NCBI GenBank assembly: GCA_040381035.1
Contig: JBEIHY010000010.1
Span: 1 to 64,000, forward strand
Length of the DNA: 64,000 nucleotides
DNA from: REEB506 sp040381035
GTDB lineage: Bacteria > Pseudomonadota > Alphaproteobacteria > Caulobacterales > Aquidulcibacteraceae
Direction: 5' to 3'
In this document: positions 6,853 through 16,089 of the stretch, in pieces
Layout: each line of letters opens with the position of its first letter
Numbering within the stretch: position 1 is the stretch's first letter
Notes under the pieces: generated by a model
Told to the model about the DNA's origin: nothing
The model's input: only the letters and a program-made list of their open reading frames with translations
Databases searched by the model: none
Translations under genes and position numbers: made by a program

Positions 6853-8321
6853 CGGCGTTGAAATTCAGGCGAAGCAAGCAATAGCGCAAGCGCTTGCACC
6901 GGGCTTTGGGCGCGAGCAACGGCTTGGCGGGTGGCGTCGCAGAGCCGGGGCCCAAGAACGGTCTCGCCCAACGCCAAGGGATTGAGATCGGCGCGGGCGG
7001 TGCGCGCGGCGATCGCTTGGGCGAACTCAATGCGTTTCCACAAAAGGTCCGACGACAGCCATTGCGCCTCCTGGTCAGACCAGCCGTCCGGGCCCGGCGC
7101 GGCATAGGTCCGCTGACCCATCGCCACGATGGGTTGGGCCGCGCCAGGCGGCAAGTTGCTCAGGTTCAAGGCCCGCGACACGCTGATCGCATATTCCTCT
7201 GGCCGCTTGAATTTGGCCAGTGGCTGGGCCCAGGTTTCCGGGCTGTCGATGACAGCGATCATCGTTGTGCGCAGATCGCCGTCGCTGCGCTGGAAAGCCT
7301 CGGCGACGCGCGCCACAGCCGCCGGCGGCGGCGCATCGGCAATATAGTGGCGGCAGAGCTTGGTTGCGATAAAGCGCGCGGTGGCGGGCTGGCGGGCGAT
7401 GTCGCGCAGCGCTGTTTCGCCCTGGCCGCGACCATCCTGGGCATAGCTCTTGGCGAGCAGGGTTTTTGGGCCTGGCTCATGCGTGCGCGGTTCGAACTTG
7501 AACAGCTGCGGACCGCTGCGCGTTCCCGGCGCGTCGGAGACGAAGTCCTTCAGAGTCGGGCGCTCGAACGTCCAGCCGGTGATCATGGCCGCCAGCGCTT
7601 GCACATCGGCCTGGGTATAGCCGGAGCCAACGCCCATGGTGTGCAGCTCAAGAATTTCGCGGGCGAGGTTTTCGTTTTGTCCGCGCGGGCGGCCCTGGCC
7701 GGACGCGATCGGGCGGCGATCGCCGGATTTCGCATAGTCCGAGTTCGGACCCACCGACAGCCAATTATCGAGATAGACCAACATGCCGGGATGTTGGCTT
7801 GACGCCAGCAGCATATCGCCAAAGCGCCCGGTCGCGCGCGGGCGCACGACCTCACGCTCGAACGAGGGCGGCAACGCGGTTGCGACGGGCTTTGCCGCCG
7901 ACACCGTGAAATGGTTGGACCAGAAATGCACCAGGCGCTCATAAACCGGGCGCGGCGTGCTGATCGCGGTGGTCAGGCGGGCCTGAATGGCGCGCACGGC
8001 GCGCTCGCGAAAGGCGGTGCGGAAATCGTCTTCGACCGCGAGTTGTTTGAGCGCCTGTTGCGAAACGCCCGCGCGCATCGCCTGCCGCTCAATCTCTTCA
8101 GCGCTGGCGTTCTTCGCCCGGCGCTGGGCAAGCCAACGGCCAAACGCGAGCAGATCATCTTCTGTTGCCGGCAACGCCGCGATTGCTGGCGGCGGCGTGC
8201 TTTCGGGGTCCAGCTGGGCCTTGATCCAGCCGCGGGGATCGGCGCCGATCTTGGCCAATTCGCCCGGCCGGGCGCCAAAGCCAAAGCGGCCTGCGGCGAG
8301 GGCGGCTTCTGCAAGCGACAT
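6849..8321 (-). CDS. DUF1800 family protein
   Basis: This 490-residue protein opens with AALAAGRFGFGARPGEL and contains ERLVHFWSNHFTVS and ENLAREILELHTMGVGSGY, the conserved stretches of DUF1800. No leader peptide is evident, so export may depend on the Tat-bearing DUF1501 partner; that is inference. It is the first gene of a minus-strand run leading to DUF1501, DUF3108 and perhaps the two dCTP-deaminase-like genes. Confidence 0.85.
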   Translation of the reverse strand: MSLAEAALAAGRFGFGARPGELAKIGADPRGWIKAQLDPESTPPPAIAALPATEDDLLAFGRWLAQRRAKNASAEEIERQAMRAGVSQQALKQLAVEDDFRTAFRERAVRAIQARLTTAISTPRPVYERLVHFWSNHFTVSAAKPVATALPPSFEREVVRPRATGRFGDMLLASSQHPGMLVYLDNWLSVGPNSDYAKSGDRRPIASGQGRPRGQNENLAREILELHTMGVGSGYTQADVQALAAMITGWTFERPTLKDFVSDAPGTRSGPQLFKFEPRTHEPGPKTLLAKSYAQDGRGQGETALRDIARQPATARFIATKLCRHYIADAPPPAAVARVAEAFQRSDGDLRTTMIAVIDSPETWAQPLAKFKRPEEYAISVSRALNLSNLPPGAAQPIVAMGQRTYAAPGPDGWSDQEAQWLSSDLLWKRIEFAQAIAARTARADLNPLALGETVLGPRLCDATRQAVARAQSPVQALALLLASPEFQRR

Positions 8322-8403
8322 GGGCGGCTCCGTTGCGATCTCTCATCGCCTCAACGCGACCGCAGCGCTATTCCGTCGCCCCGTCTGACCTTCAAACGCA
8401 AAA

Positions 8404-8428
8404 CGCCGCGGGCGAACAGCCCGCGGCG
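8404..8428 (-). terminator. Intrinsic terminator after the MBL-fold gene
   Basis: A perfect 10-bp stem (8404-8413 with 8419-8428, five-base loop) lies 24 bases beyond the stop of the minus-strand gene at 8452. It is followed on that strand by GTTTTG, so it ends leftward transcription. Confidence 0.7.
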
Positions 8429-8451
8429 CTCTGGTCTGCCGGCAGTAAGGG

Positions 8452-9429
8452 TTACAGCGGGCGGACGTTGACTTCGCTTTTGTCGCCGTTCAGCGGCAGC
8501 TCAATCAGCAGCCCCATCTTGCCGGCGATGACGTCACGCAAGCCGCTTTCGCGGGCTTCGCGAACCTGGAATTCCGAGATCATCGGATTGGGATCGACGC
8601 CGGTGAGCACCAGCATGCCAGCGCCGGCCTTCTTGGCCGCGGAAGCGACCTGATAGGGCGTCGGTTGGCCATTCTGGTCATGCAGCTTTGCGAACAATTC
8701 GGTTTGCGCTCCGTGCAGCACCACATCGGCGCCGGTGGCGGCGTTGGCCCATTCGGCGCGGCCGTCGCCGGCGATGACGAGGGAGCGGCCGCGATAATCG
8801 AAGCGGTAGCCGACCCGGCCGGTGAAGGCGTCTTCTTGCGTGGTGAACGCGCTGACGGTCAGGCCGTCTTTCTCAAACACCACAACCGGCACGCCCGGCT
8901 CCGGCGCCGGAGCCCAGGGTTGCAGGCCGCCTTTGGCGCCTTGCGCTTTCAACGCGATGTTCAAGCCATTGACGATGTCGTGGCTATCGGTCGGGCCATA
9001 GACCGGCAACAGCTTGTCGCCGCGCGAAGAGGCCGCATTGACCCAAATCTCATCAAGGTCGGCCGCGCGCACCGGATCGGCGCCGGTCAGCAGCACGGAT
9101 TCCAGACGGCCGAGCGGCACGCCCTTGTGCTCGAGCGCCATCGCCGCGCCGGAGCCGGCGTCGATGATGAACAGGCGGCCAGCGGCAGCGACCGCCAAGC
9201 ACGGCTTGGCGCCTTCGCCAACGCCCGCACCGGAGCCGCACACCAAAGCGCGCAAAGCGTTGGGCGCAAACAAATCTTGCTCGTCGCCTGCCTGTTGGGC
9301 CGTGTACATGGCGTAAGCCCTGGCGAGCGCTTCCTGGCCCTGCGGCGTGGAGGAGCCGACCAGCCACCCACCCCAAAACAGACCAGATAGCGTCACAAAG
9401 ACGACGGATGAAGCGCCTACCGGATGCAT
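8452..9429 (-). CDS. Metallo-beta-lactamase-fold protein without metal ligands
   Basis: This 325-residue protein has an N-terminal membrane or signal segment (VVFVTLSGLFWGGWLVGSS) and an RNase Z-like metallo-beta-lactamase layout (LFIIDAGSGAA, RLESVLLTGADPVRAADL, RSLVIAGDGRA). Where active enzymes have HxHxDH the sequence reads TGADPVRAADL, and the downstream His ligands are also absent. A metal-independent role is therefore likely. The start at 9429 has GGAGAAT upstream; the extension to 9471 has none. It diverges from the dipeptidase at 9546 across about 116 bases, which must hold both promoters. Confidence 0.75.
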   Translation of the reverse strand: MHPVGASSVVFVTLSGLFWGGWLVGSSTPQGQEALARAYAMYTAQQAGDEQDLFAPNALRALVCGSGAGVGEGAKPCLAVAAAGRLFIIDAGSGAAMALEHKGVPLGRLESVLLTGADPVRAADLDEIWVNAASSRGDKLLPVYGPTDSHDIVNGLNIALKAQGAKGGLQPWAPAPEPGVPVVVFEKDGLTVSAFTTQEDAFTGRVGYRFDYRGRSLVIAGDGRAEWANAATGADVVLHGAQTELFAKLHDQNGQPTPYQVASAAKKAGAGMLVLTGVDPNPMISEFQVREARESGLRDVIAGKMGLLIELPLNGDKSEVNVRPL

Positions 9430-9545
9430 CAGGTTATTCTCCGTTAGCGTCGACCGGTGGACGAATCGCACCGCGCCAGCACTGTTGCTCGCCTCTTAGC
9501 AGGGATAGTGATGCCTGCGTCGTCGTAAACGAATTGCTAACAGGA

Positions 9546-10319
9546 ATGTTTGGACCCCTAACTGAACTGCGCGCCCGGCCGCTGCCGGATATGACGCCCG
9601 CGAATCAAGCGCGCCTTGCAGCGGCGGCGCTACGCGTTGGGCCCGACGCCGCCGGCGCCGGCGAACCGCTGGTTAAGGTTTGTGACTGCGGCGTGGAAGG
9701 ACGCAACCATTACGCCCATCCGCGCAATCCGCCGTATTGGCAAGTCATCGGCGGCGCGGTGGATGCGCTGTGGGCGCGGCGCGGCGTGGCTGAACGCCTC
9801 CAGGTGGTCGACCAAAGGCTGCGGGCGCAAGGCTTGCGGTTGCATGTGTACGACGCCTGGCGGCCACAAGCGGTGCAGGCGTACTTTCACGACGTTTGGC
9901 TGCCTGCCGAATTGCGCACGCGCCGGCCAGACCTCGCGGGCGCTGCGCTGCAAGCCGAGGTCGCGCGCTATTGGGCCGCGCCGACGAGCGATCCAAACGC
10001 GCCGGCGCCGCATTCCACTGGGGCGGCGGTCGACTTGACGATCACATTCGTCGATGGCGAGCCGCTGTGGATGGGGGCGCTGTTTGACGATGCGTCCGCG
10101 TTGGCTGCAACGGATCGGTTTGAGCGCAACGGCGCGGACTGGTCGTTCTCAGACGATGAGGCGCGGGCCAATCGTCGGCTGCTTTATTGGCTGATGATCG
10201 AAGCCGGCTTTGAAAACCTGCCGGACGAATGGTGGCATTTCAGCTTTGGTGATCGGTTCTGGGCGGCGTTTTCGCCCGATCGGGCGCCGCTCTATGGACT
10301 GGCGGAGCCCCCCAAATGA
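9546..10319 (+). CDS. D-alanyl-D-alanine dipeptidase (VanX-like, M15D)
   Basis: This 257-residue enzyme hydrolyses D-Ala-D-Ala dipeptide. It has the zinc motif PHSTGAAVDLT (His and Asp ligands), the catalytic Glu and zinc His in DEWWHFSFG, and YDAWRPQAVQ, a VanX/DdpX signature. No secretion signal is seen, so a cytoplasmic role in recycling peptidoglycan fragments or regulating D-Ala-D-Ala is likely; glycopeptide resistance is not implied. The start at 9546 gives a normal family N-terminus. Its stop overlaps the glutamate racemase start by four bases. Confidence 0.88.
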   Translation: MFGPLTELRARPLPDMTPANQARLAAAALRVGPDAAGAGEPLVKVCDCGVEGRNHYAHPRNPPYWQVIGGAVDALWARRGVAERLQVVDQRLRAQGLRLHVYDAWRPQAVQAYFHDVWLPAELRTRRPDLAGAALQAEVARYWAAPTSDPNAPAPHSTGAAVDLTITFVDGEPLWMGALFDDASALAATDRFERNGADWSFSDDEARANRRLLYWLMIEAGFENLPDEWWHFSFGDRFWAAFSPDRAPLYGLAEPPK

Positions 10320-11152
10320 CCCAACCGCGCGTGCTCACCTTCGATTCCGGCATTGGCGGTTTGAGCGTCGTGGAGGCCATGGTCGCCGCCGGCCTGCCGA
10401 TTGACATCGACTATGCCGCCGATTTCGCCTGGCTTCCCTATGGCGGGCGCCCCGATGCTGACCTGATCGATCGCGTGCCGCGGCTGCTCGCGGCGCTGGT
10501 CGGGGAGCTGTCCGCTGACCTCGTTGTTATTGCCTGCAACACCGCCAGCACGGTTGCGCTGGCGGCGACCCGGGAGCGGTTGCGCGTTCCTGTGGTTGGC
10601 GTGGTGCCGCCCATCAAGCCGGCGGCGGCGGCGAGCCGAACCGGCGTGATCGGCGTGCTGGCGACGCCGGCGACGATCCAACGGCCCTATACCCACCAGC
10701 TGATTGCCGACCATGCCGCGGGGATGACGCTGATCCGCGTCGGCTCCACGGCGCTGGTTGCGGCCGCCGAAGCCAAGCTGGCGGGCGAGGTGGTCGATCC
10801 CGCAGCCGTGCAGGCGGCCATTGCGGGCCTGTTCAATGCGCCTGGAGGCGATCGGCTTGATGTCGTGGCGCTGTCGTGCACGCACTTTCCGTTTTTGCGC
10901 CCGGAACTGGAAGCGGCGGCCCCGCGCACGATTGCCTGGGTCGATAGCGGGGCGGCGATCGCGCGGCGGGTGCGCCAGGTGTTGAGCCTTGGCGATGGTC
11001 AGACCCGGTTGCGCCGTTTCGTCGCCAGCGACCCGGCGCGGCTGTTGAAGCTGGCGCCAGCCTTTGCGGGTTTCGGATTCCAGTCCGGCGTGGAAATCGC
11101 CGCTTCGGCGCCGTTCGCGCTTCGTCCTGCCGCGCCGACGGGTTGGGGCTAG
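10316..11152 (+). CDS. murI: Glutamate racemase
   Basis: It converts L-Glu to D-Glu for peptidoglycan. This 278-residue protein shows FDSGIGGLSVVE at the start, the first catalytic Cys in VVIACNTAST, the substrate loop VVGVVPPIKPA, and the second Cys in LSCTHFPFL. Both catalytic cysteines are present. It is coupled by ATGA overlap to the D-Ala-D-Ala dipeptidase, so two D-amino-acid functions of the cell wall form one operon. Confidence 0.93.
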   Translation: MTQPRVLTFDSGIGGLSVVEAMVAAGLPIDIDYAADFAWLPYGGRPDADLIDRVPRLLAALVGELSADLVVIACNTASTVALAATRERLRVPVVGVVPPIKPAAAASRTGVIGVLATPATIQRPYTHQLIADHAAGMTLIRVGSTALVAAAEAKLAGEVVDPAAVQAAIAGLFNAPGGDRLDVVALSCTHFPFLRPELEAAAPRTIAWVDSGAAIARRVRQVLSLGDGQTRLRRFVASDPARLLKLAPAFAGFGFQSGVEIAASAPFALRPAAPTGWG

Positions 11153-11301
11153 GTTTGCTGTGACAGTTCTGCAACAGCGACCCTGCACCTCGGCCGTCAG
11201 GCAATACGCGCGCTTCACGCCGGCCGTTCAGCACCCTAACCAGAACCACCGACTTCGCCGCCGTCGGCGGCAGGTCGGCAAAAATGTTCAGGAGGGGACG
11301 C

Positions 11302-12951
11302 ATGGGGCAAGAACCTTTGCCCGGTTTGCGATCCAGCATTCTCATGCTGGCTGCGCTGCTCGGCCGCGACTGGCGGCTGAAGGCGCCGCGCTTTCAGCGA
11401 CCCTATTCCTGGTCCGAAAATGAAGTCGGGCGGTTGTTTGAAGATCTGTTCGACGCTTTCCGTTTGGGCCGACGCCATTACTTCCTTGGAACTGCGGTGG
11501 TGATCTTCAGCCCGGGCGGGGAGGTCGCTGAGATTGTCGACGGCCAGCAGCGCATCGCGACCTTGACGCTGATGGTGGCGGCGCTGCGCGACCGGCTGGG
11601 CGGGGACGATCGAACCGCGCTGGAAGCGCTGATCGCAACGCCAAACGGGCCGCGTTTGAGTTTGCGCCCTGCAGATACGGAATTCATGGCCGCCTATGTT
11701 CACGCGTCCGGCCAGATGGCGAACCTCGCTCGGCTTGCCGAAGACCTGACGCGGCCGCCGCCACAGGCCAAAATGGTCGACGCCGCTCGCGCGATTGAGG
11801 CAGCGCTGGACGCGGCCGGCCCCGATCAGATAGCTGGCTTTGCTCGCTTTATTCGCACTGGCGCTGTGTTCAATCTGTTGGAGATCGAAGACCGCGATGA
11901 AGCGCCGCGCATGTTTGCGGTGCTCAATGAAACCGGCATGGATCTGACCACCGCCGATCTTGCCAAAGCGGAATTGTTTGCGCGCGCCGATCTGAGCGAC
12001 GTCGAAGCCGATGCGGTCGCCGCCAAATGGGACGAGTGGGTCAATGATCTCGGGCCCCGCGGGATGGAGACGCTGCTGGCGGTCGTGCCATCGATCGTGG
12101 CCGGGGCAGTGGTGGAAGCCGCCGACATCAAGCAGTTCCGCAATCTGGTGCTGGACACCATCGACGCCCGCCGGTTCCTTGATATCGACCTGCCGGCATT
12201 GGTGGCGGGATTCAAGGAAGTTCGGCTGGGCGACGTCAAGCTTGGCGCCCATAGCGGCGAGATCAATCGCCGCATCAAGATCATGCGTTGGCTGAAGGAC
12301 ACGTTCTGGATCGGCCCGGCTTTCGCGATCCTGGCCATTCATCGCGACAATCCGGAACGGGTGGTGGAAGCGTTTGCCCGCCTGGAGCGGTTTGCCTTTG
12401 CCGGCATGATGTCGGTTATCCCGGCCCATGATCAGGCCAAGCGGCAAAACCGCATCTTTGCCGCTTTGCGCGATCCAAAGCGGCTGATTGGCGCCAATGG
12501 CGTGTTTGATCTGACCGCGGCCGAACAGCGCGACCTCAAGAACAAGCTGACAACGCCTTACCGGCGCGACCACAGCCGGCGGCGGCTGATTGTGTTGCGC
12601 GCCAATGCGGCGCTGGGCGAAACCCTCGATCTTGGCGCTGACGCAACGGTGGAGCACATCATGCCGCACAGCGCAGCCGGCGATTGGGCTTTGCTTTTCC
12701 GCGATGAAACGCTGCGCGATCTGTTCACCAACTCGATCGGCAATCTGACATTGTTGACCCAATCGCAGAACCGCGAAGCTGGCGACAAACCCTTCGACAA
12801 GAAGCTCGATATCTATCTCAATTTCAAAGACGCGCCGATCCGCGCTTTGACCGAGCAGATCAACGGCCATCAGAGCTGGTCGCCGGAAGTGGTCCGCCGC
12901 CGCACCGATCAGCTGCTGGCCGCGATCTATAGCGATTGGCGGTTGAGCTGA
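11302..12951 (+). CDS. DUF262/DUF1524 protein, GmrSD-like
   Basis: This 549-residue protein has an N-terminal ParB-like DUF262 domain (FQRPYSWSENEV, EIVDGQQRIATLTL). Its C-terminal DUF1524 His-Me-finger nuclease-like domain reads VEHIMPHS, then SIGNLTLLTQSQNREAGDKPF. This is the arrangement of GmrSD-type modification-dependent restriction proteins, where DUF262 uses NTP and DUF1524 cuts. The ATG at 11302 is chosen because AGGAGG lies just upstream. It stands alone without a methylase or other defence gene nearby. A defence role is inferred from the family. Confidence 0.82.
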   Translation: MGQEPLPGLRSSILMLAALLGRDWRLKAPRFQRPYSWSENEVGRLFEDLFDAFRLGRRHYFLGTAVVIFSPGGEVAEIVDGQQRIATLTLMVAALRDRLGGDDRTALEALIATPNGPRLSLRPADTEFMAAYVHASGQMANLARLAEDLTRPPPQAKMVDAARAIEAALDAAGPDQIAGFARFIRTGAVFNLLEIEDRDEAPRMFAVLNETGMDLTTADLAKAELFARADLSDVEADAVAAKWDEWVNDLGPRGMETLLAVVPSIVAGAVVEAADIKQFRNLVLDTIDARRFLDIDLPALVAGFKEVRLGDVKLGAHSGEINRRIKIMRWLKDTFWIGPAFAILAIHRDNPERVVEAFARLERFAFAGMMSVIPAHDQAKRQNRIFAALRDPKRLIGANGVFDLTAAEQRDLKNKLTTPYRRDHSRRRLIVLRANAALGETLDLGADATVEHIMPHSAAGDWALLFRDETLRDLFTNSIGNLTLLTQSQNREAGDKPFDKKLDIYLNFKDAPIRALTEQINGHQSWSPEVVRRRTDQLLAAIYSDWRLS

Positions 12952-13017
12952 GCGCTGTTCGCCCCGGAACGGCCTTACTTTCTTGTAATCTGCCTGCGGC
13001 GAGAATGGGAGCAGCGG

Positions 13018-13971
13018 ATGCGCAGCACATGGATGATGGCCGGCATAGCTGTGGCGGCGCTGCTGGCGGGGTGCAGCGAGCAGGCGGCGATGAAGGCGGC
13101 GCCGAGTATGGACATGGCCGCCCCGGCAGCGGTGGCGGGGCGGATGGCCGCCGAGTCCGCCCCGGAGGCGCCCGCCGCGGAGCCCGCTCCGGCGCCCGGC
13201 CCGGCGCCCGGCCCGGCGCCCGGCGGCGGCAGTGGCGGGCCGATCTTGACGCCGCAGCCGACTTATCTGGCTTATCAATACGCGACCCAAATCGAGGTGC
13301 CGGCGCCGAAGGTCGAGCCCTTGATACAGGCCCACGAACAGGCCTGCCGCAAAGCCGGGCCGCAGCTTTGCCAGGTGCTCGGTGCGTCGACCAATTCCAA
13401 CGGACCCGATGACGTCAGCGCCCAATTGGAGCTGCGCGCGGAGCCAAAATGGTTGCAAGGCTTTCGCGACGGTTTGGCCAGCCAGGCCAAAGCCGCCGAT
13501 GGGCGGATCAAAGGCGCGTCGGTCACGGCCGAAGACCTCACCCGTCAGATCGTCGATACCGAAGCGCGGCTGCGGGCGCAAAAGACGCTGCGCGAGCGGT
13601 TGCAGCAGCTCTTGAAAGATCGGCCCGGCAAGCTGTCAGATTTGCTGGAGACGGAGCGCGAATTGGCCCGTGTGCAAGGCGAAATCGACAGCCAGGAAAG
13701 CGAGCTTTCGGTGATGCGCGCGCGGGTGGCGATGTCGCGGCTGTCGCTCAATTACGAGACCAAGCCCAATCCGGTCACCGGCGGCGCCTTCGAGCCGATC
13801 GGGGACGCGTTCAACAACTTTTTCCGCGTTGTCGCGCAGGGCTTTGCCAGCCTCATCTATGTGGTCGCGGCGCTGTTGCCATGGCTGGCCGTCGGCGGGC
13901 CATTGGCTTGGCTGGGGGTGCGCTGGTGGCGTGGGCGTAAAGCCAAGGCGAAGGTCAAAGCGGCCGGGTGA
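13018..13971 (+). CDS. DUF4349 domain lipoprotein
   Basis: This 317-residue protein carries a lipobox (ALLAGC, Cys near residue 20), then a low-complexity Pro/Ala/Gly linker (residues about 40-80, including three PGPAP-type repeats). A DUF4349 domain with a coiled coil follows (TEARLRAQKTLRERLQQLL, SDLLETERELARVQGEID). A C-terminal membrane segment (VVAALLPWLAVGGPLAWLGV) and a basic tail end it. It is thus tethered at both ends. The function of DUF4349 proteins is not established. It is convergent with the M13 peptidase gene. Confidence 0.85.
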   Translation: MRSTWMMAGIAVAALLAGCSEQAAMKAAPSMDMAAPAAVAGRMAAESAPEAPAAEPAPAPGPAPGPAPGGGSGGPILTPQPTYLAYQYATQIEVPAPKVEPLIQAHEQACRKAGPQLCQVLGASTNSNGPDDVSAQLELRAEPKWLQGFRDGLASQAKAADGRIKGASVTAEDLTRQIVDTEARLRAQKTLRERLQQLLKDRPGKLSDLLETERELARVQGEIDSQESELSVMRARVAMSRLSLNYETKPNPVTGGAFEPIGDAFNNFFRVVAQGFASLIYVVAALLPWLAVGGPLAWLGVRWWRGRKAKAKVKAAG

Positions 13972-13977
13972 GCATCG

Positions 13978-14014
13978 GCCATATCCCTCCCCGCAGCGCG
14001 GGAAGGGATATGGC
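13978..14014. terminator. Bidirectional hairpin between convergent genes
   Basis: Perfect 11-base arms (13978-13988 and 14004-14014) enclose a second GC-rich stem (CCCGC with GCGGG). The element fills the gap between the DUF4349 stop and the M13 peptidase stop. There is no strong T-tract, so it may work as an RNA 3'-end protector or a two-way terminator. Confidence 0.6.
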
Positions 14015-14022
14015 GCTGTCGC

Positions 14023-16089
14023 CTACCAGATCTGCACACGATCGGGCTTAGCGAGATACATTTTGTCGCCCGGCTGGACATTGAATGCGGCGTACCAGGC
14101 GTCGATATTGCGCACCGGGCCGATGGCGCGGAATTCGCCCGGCGAGTGCGGCCCGACCATGACCTGATTGCGCAGCCGCTGTTCGCGCATCTGCACCCAC
14201 CAGACCTGCGCCCAGCCAAGGAAAAAGCGCTGATCGCCGCTGAAGCCATCGAGCACGGGCGCCTCTTTGCCAGCAAGCGACATGCGATAGGCGTCATAGG
14301 CCACTTGCAGACCGCCATTGTCGCCAATGTTTTCGCCCAGCGACACCCGGCCATTGAGCTTCAAGCCGGGCAGCGGTTCAAACTGACCATATTGCGCCGC
14401 CAACCGATCGCCGAGCGCCTTGAACGCGGCGACATCTTTTTCGTTCCACCAATTGCGCAGCACGCCGCGGGCGTCAGACTTTGCGCCTTGATCGTCAAAG
14501 CCGTGGCCCATTTCGTGGCCGATCACGCCGCCAATGGCGCCGTAATTGATTGCCGGATCAGCTTTCAGATCAAAAAACGGCGGTTGCAGGATTGCGGCCG
14601 GGAATACGATCTCGTTGAATGTCGGATTGTAATAAGCGTTCACCGTTTGCGGCGTCATGCCCCATTCGTCTCGATCGGTCTTTTGGCCGAGTCGTTTGCG
14701 GTCAAATTCGTATTCCCAGATATTGGCGCGCACGCTGTTGCCGTAAGCGTCGCCGCGTTTGACCTGCAGGCTGGAATAATCCTTCCATTTGTCCGGATAA
14801 CCAACCTTCACGCGGAACGCGGCGAGCTTTTCGCGCGCCACCACTTTTGTTTCCGCTGTCATCCATGGCAAAGTGTCGATCCGCTCGGCATAGGCTTTGC
14901 GGATGTTTTCCACCAATTGCACCATCGCGGCTTTGCTTTCGGCGGAGAAATGCCGCGCGACATAAATCTGGCCGATGGCTTCGCCGAGGGCGCCATTTGT
15001 GGCGTCAACGGCGCGCTTCCAGCGCGGGCGTTGTTCGGTTTGGCCGTTGAGGATCGTGCCGAAGAAAGCAAAGCTTTCGTCGTCGATCGGCTTGGGCAGA
15101 ACCGATGCGTTGGCGCGCAGGAAATGATAGGTGAGATAGGCCTTCCAGGTCTCCACCGGCGTTGATTTGAACAGCGTGGCGAGCGGCGCAAACGCACTGA
15201 GTTGGCTGACGATGAAAGCGTCTTCTTTGTCGAGGCCGGCGGCCTTGAGCGACGTCTGCCAGGGATAATCCGGCGCCAAAGCGATCAATTCGGCTTTGGT
15301 GCGCAGATTATAGGTTTTGTCGCGTTCACGGCGCTCGGCGCGGGTCCAATGCAACTTGGCGATTTCGGTTTCCAAAGCGAGGATTTTGGCCGCCGCGGCT
15401 TTTCCGTCCGGCTGCTTGGCCAAGCCGATCATGGTTTCGATATGGACGGCGTATTTGGTGAGAATATCGCGAAACTCGGGCGTGTCCTTGAGATAATATT
15501 CGCGGTCCGGCAATGCCAGGCCGCCATGGCTGAGCCAAACGATATAGCGGTCCGGGTTCTTGCTATCGAGGCTGATGCCGGCGCCGAGCGGGCCGCTGAC
15601 CGGGACGTCCGGGCGCGCCATGATGACGGCAATATCGTCATGGGTCTTGGCGGCGGCGATGCTTTTCATGACCCCGCGCACCGGCGCAAGGCCAGCTTTG
15701 GTGATCGCGTCTTGATTGAGGAACGTGGCGTAGAAATCGCCGATTTGTTGCTCGGCGCCAGACTTGCCGGGCTTGGCGGCAAGATCTTCGATGATCGCTT
15801 TGACGTCGCTTTCCGACTTCGCGCCGAGGATGTCGAAGGTGCCCCAACGGGTGCGGTCGGCCGGCATCGGCGTGCGCTTGAGCCAGCCATTGCCGCTGAA
15901 GCGGAAGAAGTCGTCGCCGGGTTTGTAGGCGCGGTCGAGGGCAGTGAGGTCATAGCCCCAGGGCTGGATCTGGGCGCCTGATTTGGCCGGGATCGCGCTG
16001 GCCAGAGGACCTGCCTTTTCGGCTGCGGCGGCCAATCCGGCATATGCCCCAATGGCGGCCGCGGAAACGAGAAACTGACGACGCTGCAT
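14023..16089 (-). CDS. M13 family zinc metallopeptidase (neprilysin-like)
   Basis: This 688-residue protein has the zinc motif in GGVIGHEMGHGFDDQGA and the third ligand region SLGENIGDNGG, with NAYYNPTFNEIVFPAAILQ before them, as in PepO/neprilysin enzymes. The start at 16089 gives MQRRQFLVSAAAIGAYAG, a twin-arginine-like export leader; the longer reading to 16116 lacks this form. Periplasmic oligopeptide cleavage is expected. It diverges from phoR. Confidence 0.92.
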   Translation of the reverse strand: MQRRQFLVSAAAIGAYAGLAAAAEKAGPLASAIPAKSGAQIQPWGYDLTALDRAYKPGDDFFRFSGNGWLKRTPMPADRTRWGTFDILGAKSESDVKAIIEDLAAKPGKSGAEQQIGDFYATFLNQDAITKAGLAPVRGVMKSIAAAKTHDDIAVIMARPDVPVSGPLGAGISLDSKNPDRYIVWLSHGGLALPDREYYLKDTPEFRDILTKYAVHIETMIGLAKQPDGKAAAAKILALETEIAKLHWTRAERRERDKTYNLRTKAELIALAPDYPWQTSLKAAGLDKEDAFIVSQLSAFAPLATLFKSTPVETWKAYLTYHFLRANASVLPKPIDDESFAFFGTILNGQTEQRPRWKRAVDATNGALGEAIGQIYVARHFSAESKAAMVQLVENIRKAYAERIDTLPWMTAETKVVAREKLAAFRVKVGYPDKWKDYSSLQVKRGDAYGNSVRANIWEYEFDRKRLGQKTDRDEWGMTPQTVNAYYNPTFNEIVFPAAILQPPFFDLKADPAINYGAIGGVIGHEMGHGFDDQGAKSDARGVLRNWWNEKDVAAFKALGDRLAAQYGQFEPLPGLKLNGRVSLGENIGDNGGLQVAYDAYRMSLAGKEAPVLDGFSGDQRFFLGWAQVWWVQMREQRLRNQVMVGPHSPGEFRAIGPVRNIDAWYAAFNVQPGDKMYLAKPDRVQIW

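Noticed and set aside
13195..13235. Short GC repeat encoding PGPAP units in the lipoprotein linker
   Set aside because: Only about three imperfect in-frame copies, normal for a lipoprotein linker.
11236..13581. 781-codon minus-strand frame
   Set aside because: It mirrors the DUF262/DUF1524 gene and lipoprotein gene; its sequence is Arg/Gln/His-rich without domains.
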